This document shows positions 56,849-64,000 of a stretch of DNA of 64,000 nucleotides, in pieces. The notes under the pieces were generated by a model. The model did not search any database, had not been told where the DNA came from, and saw nothing but the letters and a program-made list of their open reading frames with translations. Every line of letters begins with the position of its first letter. Position 1 is the stretch's first letter. The DNA is taken from positions 62,001 to 126,000 of the forward strand of contig NZ_FOSQ01000009.1 in NCBI RefSeq assembly GCF_900114315.1. Direction: 5' to 3'. The position numbers and the translations under genes were made by a program. This stretch comes from Falsiroseomonas stagni DSM 19981 (GTDB taxonomy: Bacteria > Pseudomonadota > Alphaproteobacteria > Acetobacterales > Acetobacteraceae).

Positions 56849-57829
56849 TCAGCCGAAATATCCCCGCCACCAGCCGACGAAGCGCGTCAACCCGGTGCGG
56901 AGGTCGGTGGTCGGCTGCCAGCCGAAATCCCGCTTCATGGCGGAGACGTCGGCGAAGGTCGCGGGCACGTCGCCCGGCTGCATCGGCAGCAGTTCCGTCA
57001 CCGCCTTCACGCCCAGCAGCTCCTCGAGCATGGCGACCATGTCGAGCAGTTCCTCGGGGTTGCTGTTGCCGATGTTGTAGAGGCGATGCGCCGGCGCCGC
57101 CGGCGCATGGTCCAGCGCCGCGATGATGCCGGCGACGATGTCGTCCACGAAGGTGAAGTCGCGGCGCATCTTCCCTTCGTTGAACAGCCGGATGGGGCGG
57201 CCCTTCAGCATCGCGTCGGTGAACAGCCAATAGGCCATGTCGGGCCGGCCCCAGGGGCCATAGACCGTGAAGAAGCGCAGCCCCGTCAGCTTCAGCTTGT
57301 AGAGGTCCACATAGACCTTCGACATCAGCTCCCCCGCCGCCTTGGTCGCGGCGTAGAGGCTGGCCGGGCTGTCCACCCGGTCCCCCTCCCGGAAGGCGCC
57401 GTCGGTGCGGGACCCGTAGACCGAACTGGTGGAGGCATAGACCGTGTGGCCGATCCGCCCCTCGCTCCGCCGCACCGCCTCCAGGATCGACAGGTGGCCG
57501 GTGACATTGGCCGCCGTGTAGGCGAAGGGCGCCTCCAGCGACCAGCGGACGCCGGCCTGCGCGCCCAGGTGGACGACGCGGTCAATCGCCGGATCGGCCT
57601 TGAACATCGCCAGGACGGCATCCTGGTCCGCCAGGTCCAGGTGATGGAAGGCGAAGGCGCCGGGCTTCGCATCCCCGGTCAGCGCCGCCAGCCGTGCCCG
57701 CTTCAGGGCGGGGTCGTAATAGGGATTGAGGTTGTCGAGGCCGACCACCTCCTCGCCCCGCGCCAGCAGCGACTGGCAGACATGCGCGCCGATGAAGCCG
57801 GCGGCGCCGGTGACGACGACCTTGCCCAT
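56849..57829 (-). CDS. NAD-dependent UDP-sugar epimerase (UDP-glucuronate 4-epimerase-like)
   Basis: 326 residues, an extended short-chain dehydrogenase. The NAD site is KVVVTGAAGFIGAHVCQSLL, the catalytic pair is YASTSSVYGS and SLYAATKAAGELM (YxxxK), and the substrate part has RFFTVYGPWGRPDMAYWLFT and RRDFTFVDDIVAGIIAALDH. The residues NLNPYYDPALKRARL near the NAD site are typical of the UDP-glucuronate/galacturonate epimerase group. It would provide a UDP-uronic acid or UDP-hexose for the polysaccharide. It is the first gene of the minus-strand run that includes both glycosyltransferases. Confidence 0.9.
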   Translation of the reverse strand: MGKVVVTGAAGFIGAHVCQSLLARGEEVVGLDNLNPYYDPALKRARLAALTGDAKPGAFAFHHLDLADQDAVLAMFKADPAIDRVVHLGAQAGVRWSLEAPFAYTAANVTGHLSILEAVRRSEGRIGHTVYASTSSVYGSRTDGAFREGDRVDSPASLYAATKAAGELMSKVYVDLYKLKLTGLRFFTVYGPWGRPDMAYWLFTDAMLKGRPIRLFNEGKMRRDFTFVDDIVAGIIAALDHAPAAPAHRLYNIGNSNPEELLDMVAMLEELLGVKAVTELLPMQPGDVPATFADVSAMKRDFGWQPTTDLRTGLTRFVGWWRGYFG

Positions 57830-58496
57830 GCCTCAGCCCCCGGCGGCGATGGCGATGGCGGCAGGGAGGGGTGCGTGGCGCATCGGTCGGCTTCCTTCCA
57901 TTCCGCGATCAACCGGATTGAGGACGGCGTCGGGCTGCCCTGGTCAACGCGATCGGTGCCCGCGACCTATACCGGCCAGGGCGCCCGCCCGCCAGATGCA
58001 GCGCCCCCCCGCGCGTTTCGCCTGTTTCCCCATCCGGGACCCCGGCCAAGGACAAGGGCCCAATGGCAGGAGCCCCGTACCGGCCCCGCCCTGGACCGGG
58101 TCCGGCGGCCACGCACAACGGCTGCGCGATGCCACCGGGCGCGCCTGCCACGCCCCAGGGCGCGAGACGGGGCTGCAAAATACCAAGGCAGGGTTGCACC
58201 CAAAACAGCCATCCACAACCGCACGACAGCATGGCAAGTTGATTAAGACGTCGCCCCGGGGCTGGAAGGCGGCGGCCAGTCCGGGCTACACAACCCCGAC
58301 GTTTGAGGGTAGTCGTGTTTACGGATTGTGAAACAGGCGGTTCCAGGACGGCATCGCCGCATGGCATCCGGTTCGCGATCGGCGAGGCGGGCGCCACGAC
58401 CCGGCAACGGGCAGCGCGTCACTTCACCGCGCCCCGGCAGGCCGTGCCCCCGAAGACGGGATACCACTTGCAGCACACCTTGGGACGAACCGACGC
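57830..58496. other. 667-bp divergent promoter region of the polysaccharide locus
   Basis: No gene I can support. The right third (about 58195-58340) is clearly lower in GC (GCAAGTTGATTAAGACG, GTGTTTACGGATTGTGAAAC) than the flanks. It probably contains the divergent promoters for the epimerase gene and the large glycosyltransferase gene. TTGAGG near 58302 is a possible -35. A few short ORFs exist in the region, but they have no codon or family support. Confidence 0.5.
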
Positions 58497-61400
58497 ATGA
58501 CAACGGTCAATATCGTCACGTCTGACCGCGGCTGGATCCTTGAGAAGCTGGCGTCGGAGGTTGCCGACCGCCTGCCCTATGTCACCTTCGGCGACGGGCG
58601 CGACCCCAAGGCAGCGATCCAGTACTACGTGACCTATTCCTGCCGCGGCCAGCGGCTGTCCCCCATCGAAGTGGCCTATTTCGCGCATCTGGAGCCCACG
58701 GGCCCGGCCTACGACCAGTTCTTCACCGTGGCGAGGGAGGTGGAGCACTGCGTCTGCCACGCCCGGCTCTACGAAGGCGTGCTGCGCGACGCGGGCATCG
58801 AGCACGTCACCACCATCTCCCCCGGCGTGGATACGGAGACCTTCAAGCCGAAGCTGCGCATCGGCGTCGTCGGCCGGACCTACCATACCGGCCGCAAGGG
58901 CGAACACCTGGTCGCCGCGGTGCAGGACATCCCGGAGATCGAGTGGTCCTTCACCGGCACCGGCTGGCCCGGCCCCGCGCTGGAACTGCCGGGCGCGGAG
59001 CTGCCGGACTACTACCGCAGCCTGGATTACGTGCTGGTCCCCGCCCTCTACGAAGGCGGCCCGATGTGCGTGGTGGAAGCCCTGGCCTCGGGCACGGAGG
59101 TGATCGCGCCGGCCATCGGCTGGGTGCCGGAATTCCCGCATGTCGAATACCAGGTCGGCGATGCCGCCGACCTCCGCCGCGTGCTGCTGGAACTGCTGGA
59201 GAAGAAGCGCGCGCTCCGCGCCTCCGTCATGGACCGCACCTGGGATGCCTGGGCGGAGGGGCATGACCGCGTCTTCCAGGACCTGGCACGCCAGCATGGC
59301 ATCACGCTGCGCGCGCCGGAAACCAAGGCGCGGCGCACCGACCGGCCGCGCAAGGTCGGCCTTTTCCTGCACGGGAATGAGAACAAGTCGCAAGGCGGCC
59401 CCACCGTCCGCGTGCCGCGCCTGGCGCGCGAACTGACGCTGTCGGGGATCGAGACCGAGCTCCGCATCCACCCCGCCGCCCGCGGCTTCGGCGACGTCGA
59501 CCTGGTGCATGCCTTCAACACCTGGTCGCCCTGGTCGTCGCTCGACCTGCTGCGCCGCGCGCGCCGGGCCGGCCGGCCGCTGGTCTTCTCCCCCATCTTC
59601 CTCGACCTCACGCGCCGCGACCTGTGGCAGGAGAAGCTGCCGAAGCTGCTGGCGGATTCCGAGCCCGGCGCCGCCACCGACGCCGCCCTCGCCCCCTTCC
59701 TGGCCGAGCTTCGCGCCCGCCGCACCAGCGACGAGGTGGGCGCGGAAGCCGTGCCCGGCTTCCACGCCGCGGTGCGGGAAATGGCGACGCTCGCCGACCA
59801 CATGGTGTTCCTGAGCGAGCGGGAGCGCGCGCGCCTCGCCCGCATCGGCGCGCCGGTCGAACACGGCACGGTGGTGCACAACCCCGTCGATGCGAAGCTC
59901 TTCGCCGATGCCGATCCCACGCTGTTCGAGCAGGAATACGGCATCAAGGACTTCGTGCTCTGCGTCGCGCGGATCGAGGCGCGGAAGAACCAGGTCATGC
60001 TGGTCCATGCGCTGCGGGACTCCGGCCTGCCCATCGTGCTGATCGGCCACACCGCCAACCAGCCCTACCGCGACATCCTGGAAAAGCACCGCACGCCCAA
60101 CGTGACGGTGATCGACCGCCTGCCGCCCAATTCGCCCCTCCTCGCCTCCGCCTTCGCCGCCGCGCGCGTCGCGGTGCTGGCCAGCTGGGCGGAAGGCGCG
60201 CCGCTCGCCGCCCTCGAAGCCGCGGCCTCCGGCGCCAATTTGGTACTGAGCGACGAGTCCGGGGAGAGCGAGTATTTCGGCGACCGCGCCCGCTACTGCG
60301 ATCCGGGCGACCCCGCCTCCATCCGCCAGGCCGTGATGGACGCCTATTCGACCCCGCGCGACGCGGCGGCGATCCAGGCGCAGAAGGACTTCATCGCCAC
60401 CACCTACAGCTGGGAACGCCACCGCGACGGCACGGAGGCGGTCTATGCGAAGGCGATCGCCGCCGCGAAGCCCCGCGCCACGCCGGAGCGCGCGCCGATC
60501 CTGCCGCGGGCGCTTGCCGCCTCCGGCAGCCAGGACGTCGCCTCGGCCGGCGACTACAAGCCCGTCACCATCATCTACGACGTCACCACCAGCGCCAACC
60601 ACAGCGGCCGCTGGACCGGCATCGCGCGCGTGGAAGCCGCCCTGGCGCTGGCGCTGCGCGCCGATCCGCGCGCCGACATCCGCTTCATCGCCTGGAACAA
60701 CAAGGCAAAGCAGTTCGTCGAGATGCCGTTCGAGGGCATCCGCGCCGGCAAGCTCTCCCGCCTCCTCGCCCATTACGACGACAACCCGCCGCCGCTGCTC
60801 TCCCTGCCCGCCGGCGCGCACTACATCGTCCCCGGCAGCGGCTGGATGCAGAACGCGCTCTATGCCGAGAACGTCGTGGCGCTGGCCCGCCTGCACAGGC
60901 TGCGCCTGACGCCCATCATCCACGACATCATCCCGACCAAGTTCCCCTTCTGGTTCAACGAAGGCTACGCCCCCGTCTTCGAACAGAACCTGACCATGCT
61001 GCTGGACGGCGCCGACCAGGTCGTCGCCATCTCCCAGGCCACGCGGCGCGACGTGGAGGAGTATGGCGCGCGCATCCAGGGCCTCTTCATCCCCGAGGTC
61101 GCGGTCCTGCGCGAGGGCGACGAGATCCAGCAGATCCTGCACGCGGAGGACCCCAAGGCCACCGCGGCGATGGAGAAGCAGTTCGGCAAGCGGCCCTTCG
61201 TGCTGACCGTCGGCGCCATCCACCAGCGCAAGAACCACAAGCTGCTCTACGACGTGTGGCTGAAGCTGGCGGAACGCATGGGATCGCGCTGCCCGCACCT
61301 CGTCATCGTCGGCGGCGTCGCCTGGAACGGCCATGACGTGGCGCGCGCGCTGCGCGGCGATGCCCGGCTCAAGGACCACGTCACCATCCTCGATGGCGTC

Positions 61401-64000
61401 GATGACCTGGTGCTCGACTGGCTCTACGAGAACTGCCTGATGACGGTCTATCCCTCACTGTATGAGGGCTGGGGCCTGCCGGTCGGCGAAAGCCTGCGCC
61501 ACGGCAAGCTCTGCATCGCCGCCGACACCTCCTCGGTGCCGGAGATCGCGCCAGGGCTGGTGGAGCTGCTGGACCCGCTCGATGTCGCGGCCTGGGCAAC
61601 CAAGCTGCAATTCTACGCCGGCAGCCGCACCGCCCGCGCGGCGGCGGAAGCGCGCATCCGCGAAGGCTACCGCCCCTTCGGCTGGAACGAATCCGCCGAA
61701 CACCTGCTGGACATCCTGGCCGCCAGCCAGGACCGCAGCCGCCCGCCGCGGCCCTACACACTCGGCGCCATCGTCAACTTCGCCGACCGCGTCGCCGCAT
61801 CGCGCATCCGCGGCGGCGGCTGGCACCCGCTGGAACGCTGGGGCTGCTGGGCCAACCACGTCCGCAGCGAACTCATCTTCGAACCCGGCGTGGCACCCAG
61901 CGAACCCCTAGTGCTGATGGCGGAGGCGCGCGCACTCTCCTTCCCCAACACGCCGTTCGAGGTCCGGGTCCTGGCCAATGGCGCGCCGGTGGCGCGCTGG
62001 AAGCTGCGCGGCGGGGACCTGCAGACGCTCTACGCCATCGTGCCCGCGGCGCTGGCCGCCCGCGGCCGGCAGATCAGGATCGAGTTCGAGAGCAGCAGCC
62101 TGACCCCGGTGCGCCAGGTCAGCAAATCCGATGACTCGCGCCTGGTCGGCCTCGGCATCGCCAAGGTGGCGCTGGCGCAGCTGTCCGGCGTGAAGGATGC
62201 CGGCCTCTATTTCGGCGCCACCACGCGGCCCGCGCACCGCGCCAGCCTCGGCGCCACCTATGCCGTGGGGGGGGAGACGCCGATCCAGCCCTTCCTCGCC
62301 GGCGCCTGGGGCGCTCGTTCGGGCTGGGGCATGGTCAGCACGGACCTCCGCCCCCGGCTCGAACTTTCCATCACCGAGATGCCGGGCCGCGACGTCGATA
62401 TCGACCTGCGGCTCCGCCCGGTGGCGACCGCCGCCGCGCCCCTGCTGATGCTGGCGCTGGCGAATGGGGAGGAGGTGGGCGCCTGGACCTTCACCACCGA
62501 CACCCCCGTCACCGTCACGCTCCGCCTGCCCGCCGCGCTCCGCGCGCGGTCTGAACCCCTGACCATCGACCTGGTGGCGGCGGATGCCCGCGCGCCCAAG
62601 GCGCTGGAACTGGGCGCGGCGGAGGAAACCTACGGCTTCGGCGTGATCGGCTTCGCGCCCCGCCTGGCCGGCACCGCCCCGCGCCGCGGCCACCTGGCCC
62701 TGCCGCCCGGCGGCACGATCGCCATCACCTCCGGCCAGCAGGCGACGGACATGGCGGCGCTGCGCGCGGCGCTCGGCCTCGACTGGCACGCCCCCGAACG
62801 GGTCGCGACCTGGAGCTTCGGCCCCACCGCCACCCTGCCCCTGCTGATGGGACCGGACGCGGCCAGCGACGGCGCCCTGCTGACGCTGGAGGTCGAGGGC
62901 TTCCGCCCCGCCCCGGGGGCGACGGCGGTTAATGTCGTGGCCTCCGCCGGCGGGCGCGTCCTCGGCCGCTACGCCATGGATGCCGGCAAGATGGGGACGA
63001 TCGACGTACCCGTGCCGCCGCATGCCCTGGATACCGAGGGCGCGGTGGACCTCGTGCTGTCCGTCGATGCCGCGCTGTCGCCCTTCGTCGCCAAGGGCTC
63101 CACCGATGAACGCCCGCTCGGCCTCCGCCTCGCCCGCGTCACGCGCCGCGCGCTGCCCATCCTGCGCAGCAACCGCATCCTGAAGTTCGGCGCCGACCCC
63201 GCGACCAAGGCGCAGGAGGAGGAAGCCGCCATCACCATGCGCGGCGACTGGTACCCGGCGGAAGCCTCGGGCTGCTGGAGCCGCGGCGATGGCGGCGGCC
63301 TGGCGATCGCCCCGGTGGTGGGCGATGACCAGGCTTGGCGCCTGTTCTTCCTCTGCCGCACCATCGCCGGCACCCCCGCCTCCCCCGCGGTGGTGGAGGT
63401 GGAGTTGAACGGCACGCTGCTCGACCGCTGGGAATTCACCGGCGACCGCACGGTGCTGGCGGAGGTGCGCGGCCTGGCGGAACGGCTGGGGGACACCCCG
63501 GTCGCCACCCTGTTCTTCCGCCGCCTCGGCGCCATCTCCCCGAAGGATGCCGGCATCAACACCGATGGCCGCCTGCTCGGCATGCAGTTGACGGCGGCGC
63601 TGCTCGTCGGCCCCGGCATCCATGAACGCAAGGTGCGGGACCGCCTCGCCTCCGCCGGCCTCGGCCGCCACCGCCTGCTGCAGGAGGTCGAGCGCCCGCC
63701 GGAGCCGGAGCCCCCGCCCCCGCCGCCGCCCCCCACCCCGCCGGAGCCGGAGCCCGCGCCGGTGGCGGAGCCTGTGCCGGAGGCCGTGCCCTCGGTCGCC
63801 GAACAGGCCGCCGCGGCGGCCGTCGAGGCCCCGCCACCCCCGGAGGTGCCGAAGCTCAGCAGCATGCTCGACTTCTCGGTCGATGGCGTGATGGACGGTG
63901 TCGCCCTCTCCGGCTGGTTCGATCCGGAGCCCGATGGCCGCTGGTCGCATGCCGACAGCGCGGAAATCCGCCTGCCGCGCCCGCCGGAAGCGGGGCAGAC
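58497..64000 (+). CDS. very large multi-domain glycosyltransferase (three GT4 modules plus accessory modules), cut by window end
   Basis: At least 1834 codons, open to the edge. Three GT-B modules follow one another. The first (about 1-260) has VPALYEGGPMCVVEALASG near 182-200. The second (about 290-660) has VLCVARIEARKNQVMLVHAL and ASWAEGAPLAALEAAASG near 561-578. The third (about 690-1090) has VLTVGAIHQRKNHKLLYDVW and YPSLYEGWGLPVGESLRHG near 983-1001. Then come beta-rich modules with a recurring W-(H/Y)-P-x-E-x-x-G-C-W motif (about 1107 and 1583), a Pro/Glu linker (about 1732-1785) and a further module starting DGVALSGWFDPE. No signal peptide. It may add several sugars in turn. Confidence 0.85.
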   Translation, partial: MTTVNIVTSDRGWILEKLASEVADRLPYVTFGDGRDPKAAIQYYVTYSCRGQRLSPIEVAYFAHLEPTGPAYDQFFTVAREVEHCVCHARLYEGVLRDAGIEHVTTISPGVDTETFKPKLRIGVVGRTYHTGRKGEHLVAAVQDIPEIEWSFTGTGWPGPALELPGAELPDYYRSLDYVLVPALYEGGPMCVVEALASGTEVIAPAIGWVPEFPHVEYQVGDAADLRRVLLELLEKKRALRASVMDRTWDAWAEGHDRVFQDLARQHGITLRAPETKARRTDRPRKVGLFLHGNENKSQGGPTVRVPRLARELTLSGIETELRIHPAARGFGDVDLVHAFNTWSPWSSLDLLRRARRAGRPLVFSPIFLDLTRRDLWQEKLPKLLADSEPGAATDAALAPFLAELRARRTSDEVGAEAVPGFHAAVREMATLADHMVFLSERERARLARIGAPVEHGTVVHNPVDAKLFADADPTLFEQEYGIKDFVLCVARIEARKNQVMLVHALRDSGLPIVLIGHTANQPYRDILEKHRTPNVTVIDRLPPNSPLLASAFAAARVAVLASWAEGAPLAALEAAASGANLVLSDESGESEYFGDRARYCDPGDPASIRQAVMDAYSTPRDAAAIQAQKDFIATTYSWERHRDGTEAVYAKAIAAAKPRATPERAPILPRALAASGSQDVASAGDYKPVTIIYDVTTSANHSGRWTGIARVEAALALALRADPRADIRFIAWNNKAKQFVEMPFEGIRAGKLSRLLAHYDDNPPPLLSLPAGAHYIVPGSGWMQNALYAENVVALARLHRLRLTPIIHDIIPTKFPFWFNEGYAPVFEQNLTMLLDGADQVVAISQATRRDVEEYGARIQGLFIPEVAVLREGDEIQQILHAEDPKATAAMEKQFGKRPFVLTVGAIHQRKNHKLLYDVWLKLAERMGSRCPHLVIVGGVAWNGHDVARALRGDARLKDHVTILDGVDDLVLDWLYENCLMTVYPSLYEGWGLPVGESLRHGKLCIAADTSSVPEIAPGLVELLDPLDVAAWATKLQFYAGSRTARAAAEARIREGYRPFGWNESAEHLLDILAASQDRSRPPRPYTLGAIVNFADRVAASRIRGGGWHPLERWGCWANHVRSELIFEPGVAPSEPLVLMAEARALSFPNTPFEVRVLANGAPVARWKLRGGDLQTLYAIVPAALAARGRQIRIEFESSSLTPVRQVSKSDDSRLVGLGIAKVALAQLSGVKDAGLYFGATTRPAHRASLGATYAVGGETPIQPFLAGAWGARSGWGMVSTDLRPRLELSITEMPGRDVDIDLRLRPVATAAAPLLMLALANGEEVGAWTFTTDTPVTVTLRLPAALRARSEPLTIDLVAADARAPKALELGAAEETYGFGVIGFAPRLAGTAPRRGHLALPPGGTIAITSGQQATDMAALRAALGLDWHAPERVATWSFGPTATLPLLMGPDAASDGALLTLEVEGFRPAPGATAVNVVASAGGRVLGRYAMDAGKMGTIDVPVPPHALDTEGAVDLVLSVDAALSPFVAKGSTDERPLGLRLARVTRRALPILRSNRILKFGADPATKAQEEEAAITMRGDWYPAEASGCWSRGDGGGLAIAPVVGDDQAWRLFFLCRTIAGTPASPAVVEVELNGTLLDRWEFTGDRTVLAEVRGLAERLGDTPVATLFFRRLGAISPKDAGINTDGRLLGMQLTAALLVGPGIHERKVRDRLASAGLGRHRLLQEVERPPEPEPPPPPPPPTPPEPEPAPVAEPVPEAVPSVAEQAAAAAVEAPPPPEVPKLSSMLDFSVDGVMDGVALSGWFDPEPDGRWSHADSAEIRLPRPPEAGQ

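Noticed and set aside
58303-58500. 65-codon open frame before the large glycosyltransferase
   Set aside because: TTG start, no similarity, lies in an AT-richer promoter-like region and overlaps the glycosyltransferase start.
58419-61379. 986-codon open frame on the - strand
   Set aside because: Shadow of the giant glycosyltransferase; His/Arg/Gly-rich with no motifs, while the + strand frame has clear GT4 signatures.

Overview
The window is very GC-rich (about 70%) and densely coded. Its core gene order is that of an alphaproteobacterium: ppiD, tpiA, secG, pyrG, eno, ftsB, pdhA-pdhB-pdhC, lpdA, lipA and coq10 on one side, and trpE, trpG-trpD-trpC, moaC, moeA, lexA and comEC on the other. A lipoyl domain on the E1-beta subunit, an SOS box of the form GAAC-N7-GAAC, and several tripartite-tricarboxylate-type binding proteins fit this. 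The best guess is an Acetobacteraceae member (Roseomonas-like). This comes from gene content and order, not from a search.

Layout. 1-5.2 kb: a truncated probable amidohydrolase, an RTX-type protein built from six exact 390-bp units, a glutathione transferase, an AA_synth (DUF1185) protein and a small protein resembling a shortened ExoY/anthrax-edema-factor nucleotidyl cyclase. 5.2-13.2 kb: coq10-like, lipA, a methyltransferase and the pyruvate dehydrogenase operon, with an SSAT-like acetyltransferase between E2 and E3. 13.4-24.6 kb: a frameshifted patatin gene, a PhyH dioxygenase, ftsB, eno, a soluble chemoreceptor-like protein, two tandem paralogues of unknown function, pyrG, secG, a Phd/PIN toxin-antitoxin pair and tpiA. 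24.7-42.5 kb: ppiD-trpE, an accessory stretch (lipoprotein hydrolase, HWE kinase, membrane protein, sugar-acid catabolic operon with a GntR regulator), then trpGDC-moaC-moeA and lexA. 42.5-49.5 kb: comEC, a candidate structured RNA, rlpA, a lipoprotein protease, a stand-alone imuA with its own SOS box, a 260-bp near-palindrome and glmS. 49.6-64 kb: a surface-polysaccharide locus with glycosyltransferases, DUF4214 proteins, a glycosyltransferase-methyltransferase fusion, a UDP-sugar epimerase and a very large tandem glycosyltransferase that runs off the window.

How the parts work together. The pdh/lpd/lipA block makes and lipoylates pyruvate dehydrogenase. eno and tpiA feed it. trpE-G-D-C make tryptophan. 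moaC and moeA make molybdenum cofactor. lexA and imuA form an SOS regulon. The last 14 kb very probably builds or decorates an exopolysaccharide or O-antigen, with glmS supplying glucosamine-6-phosphate nearby.
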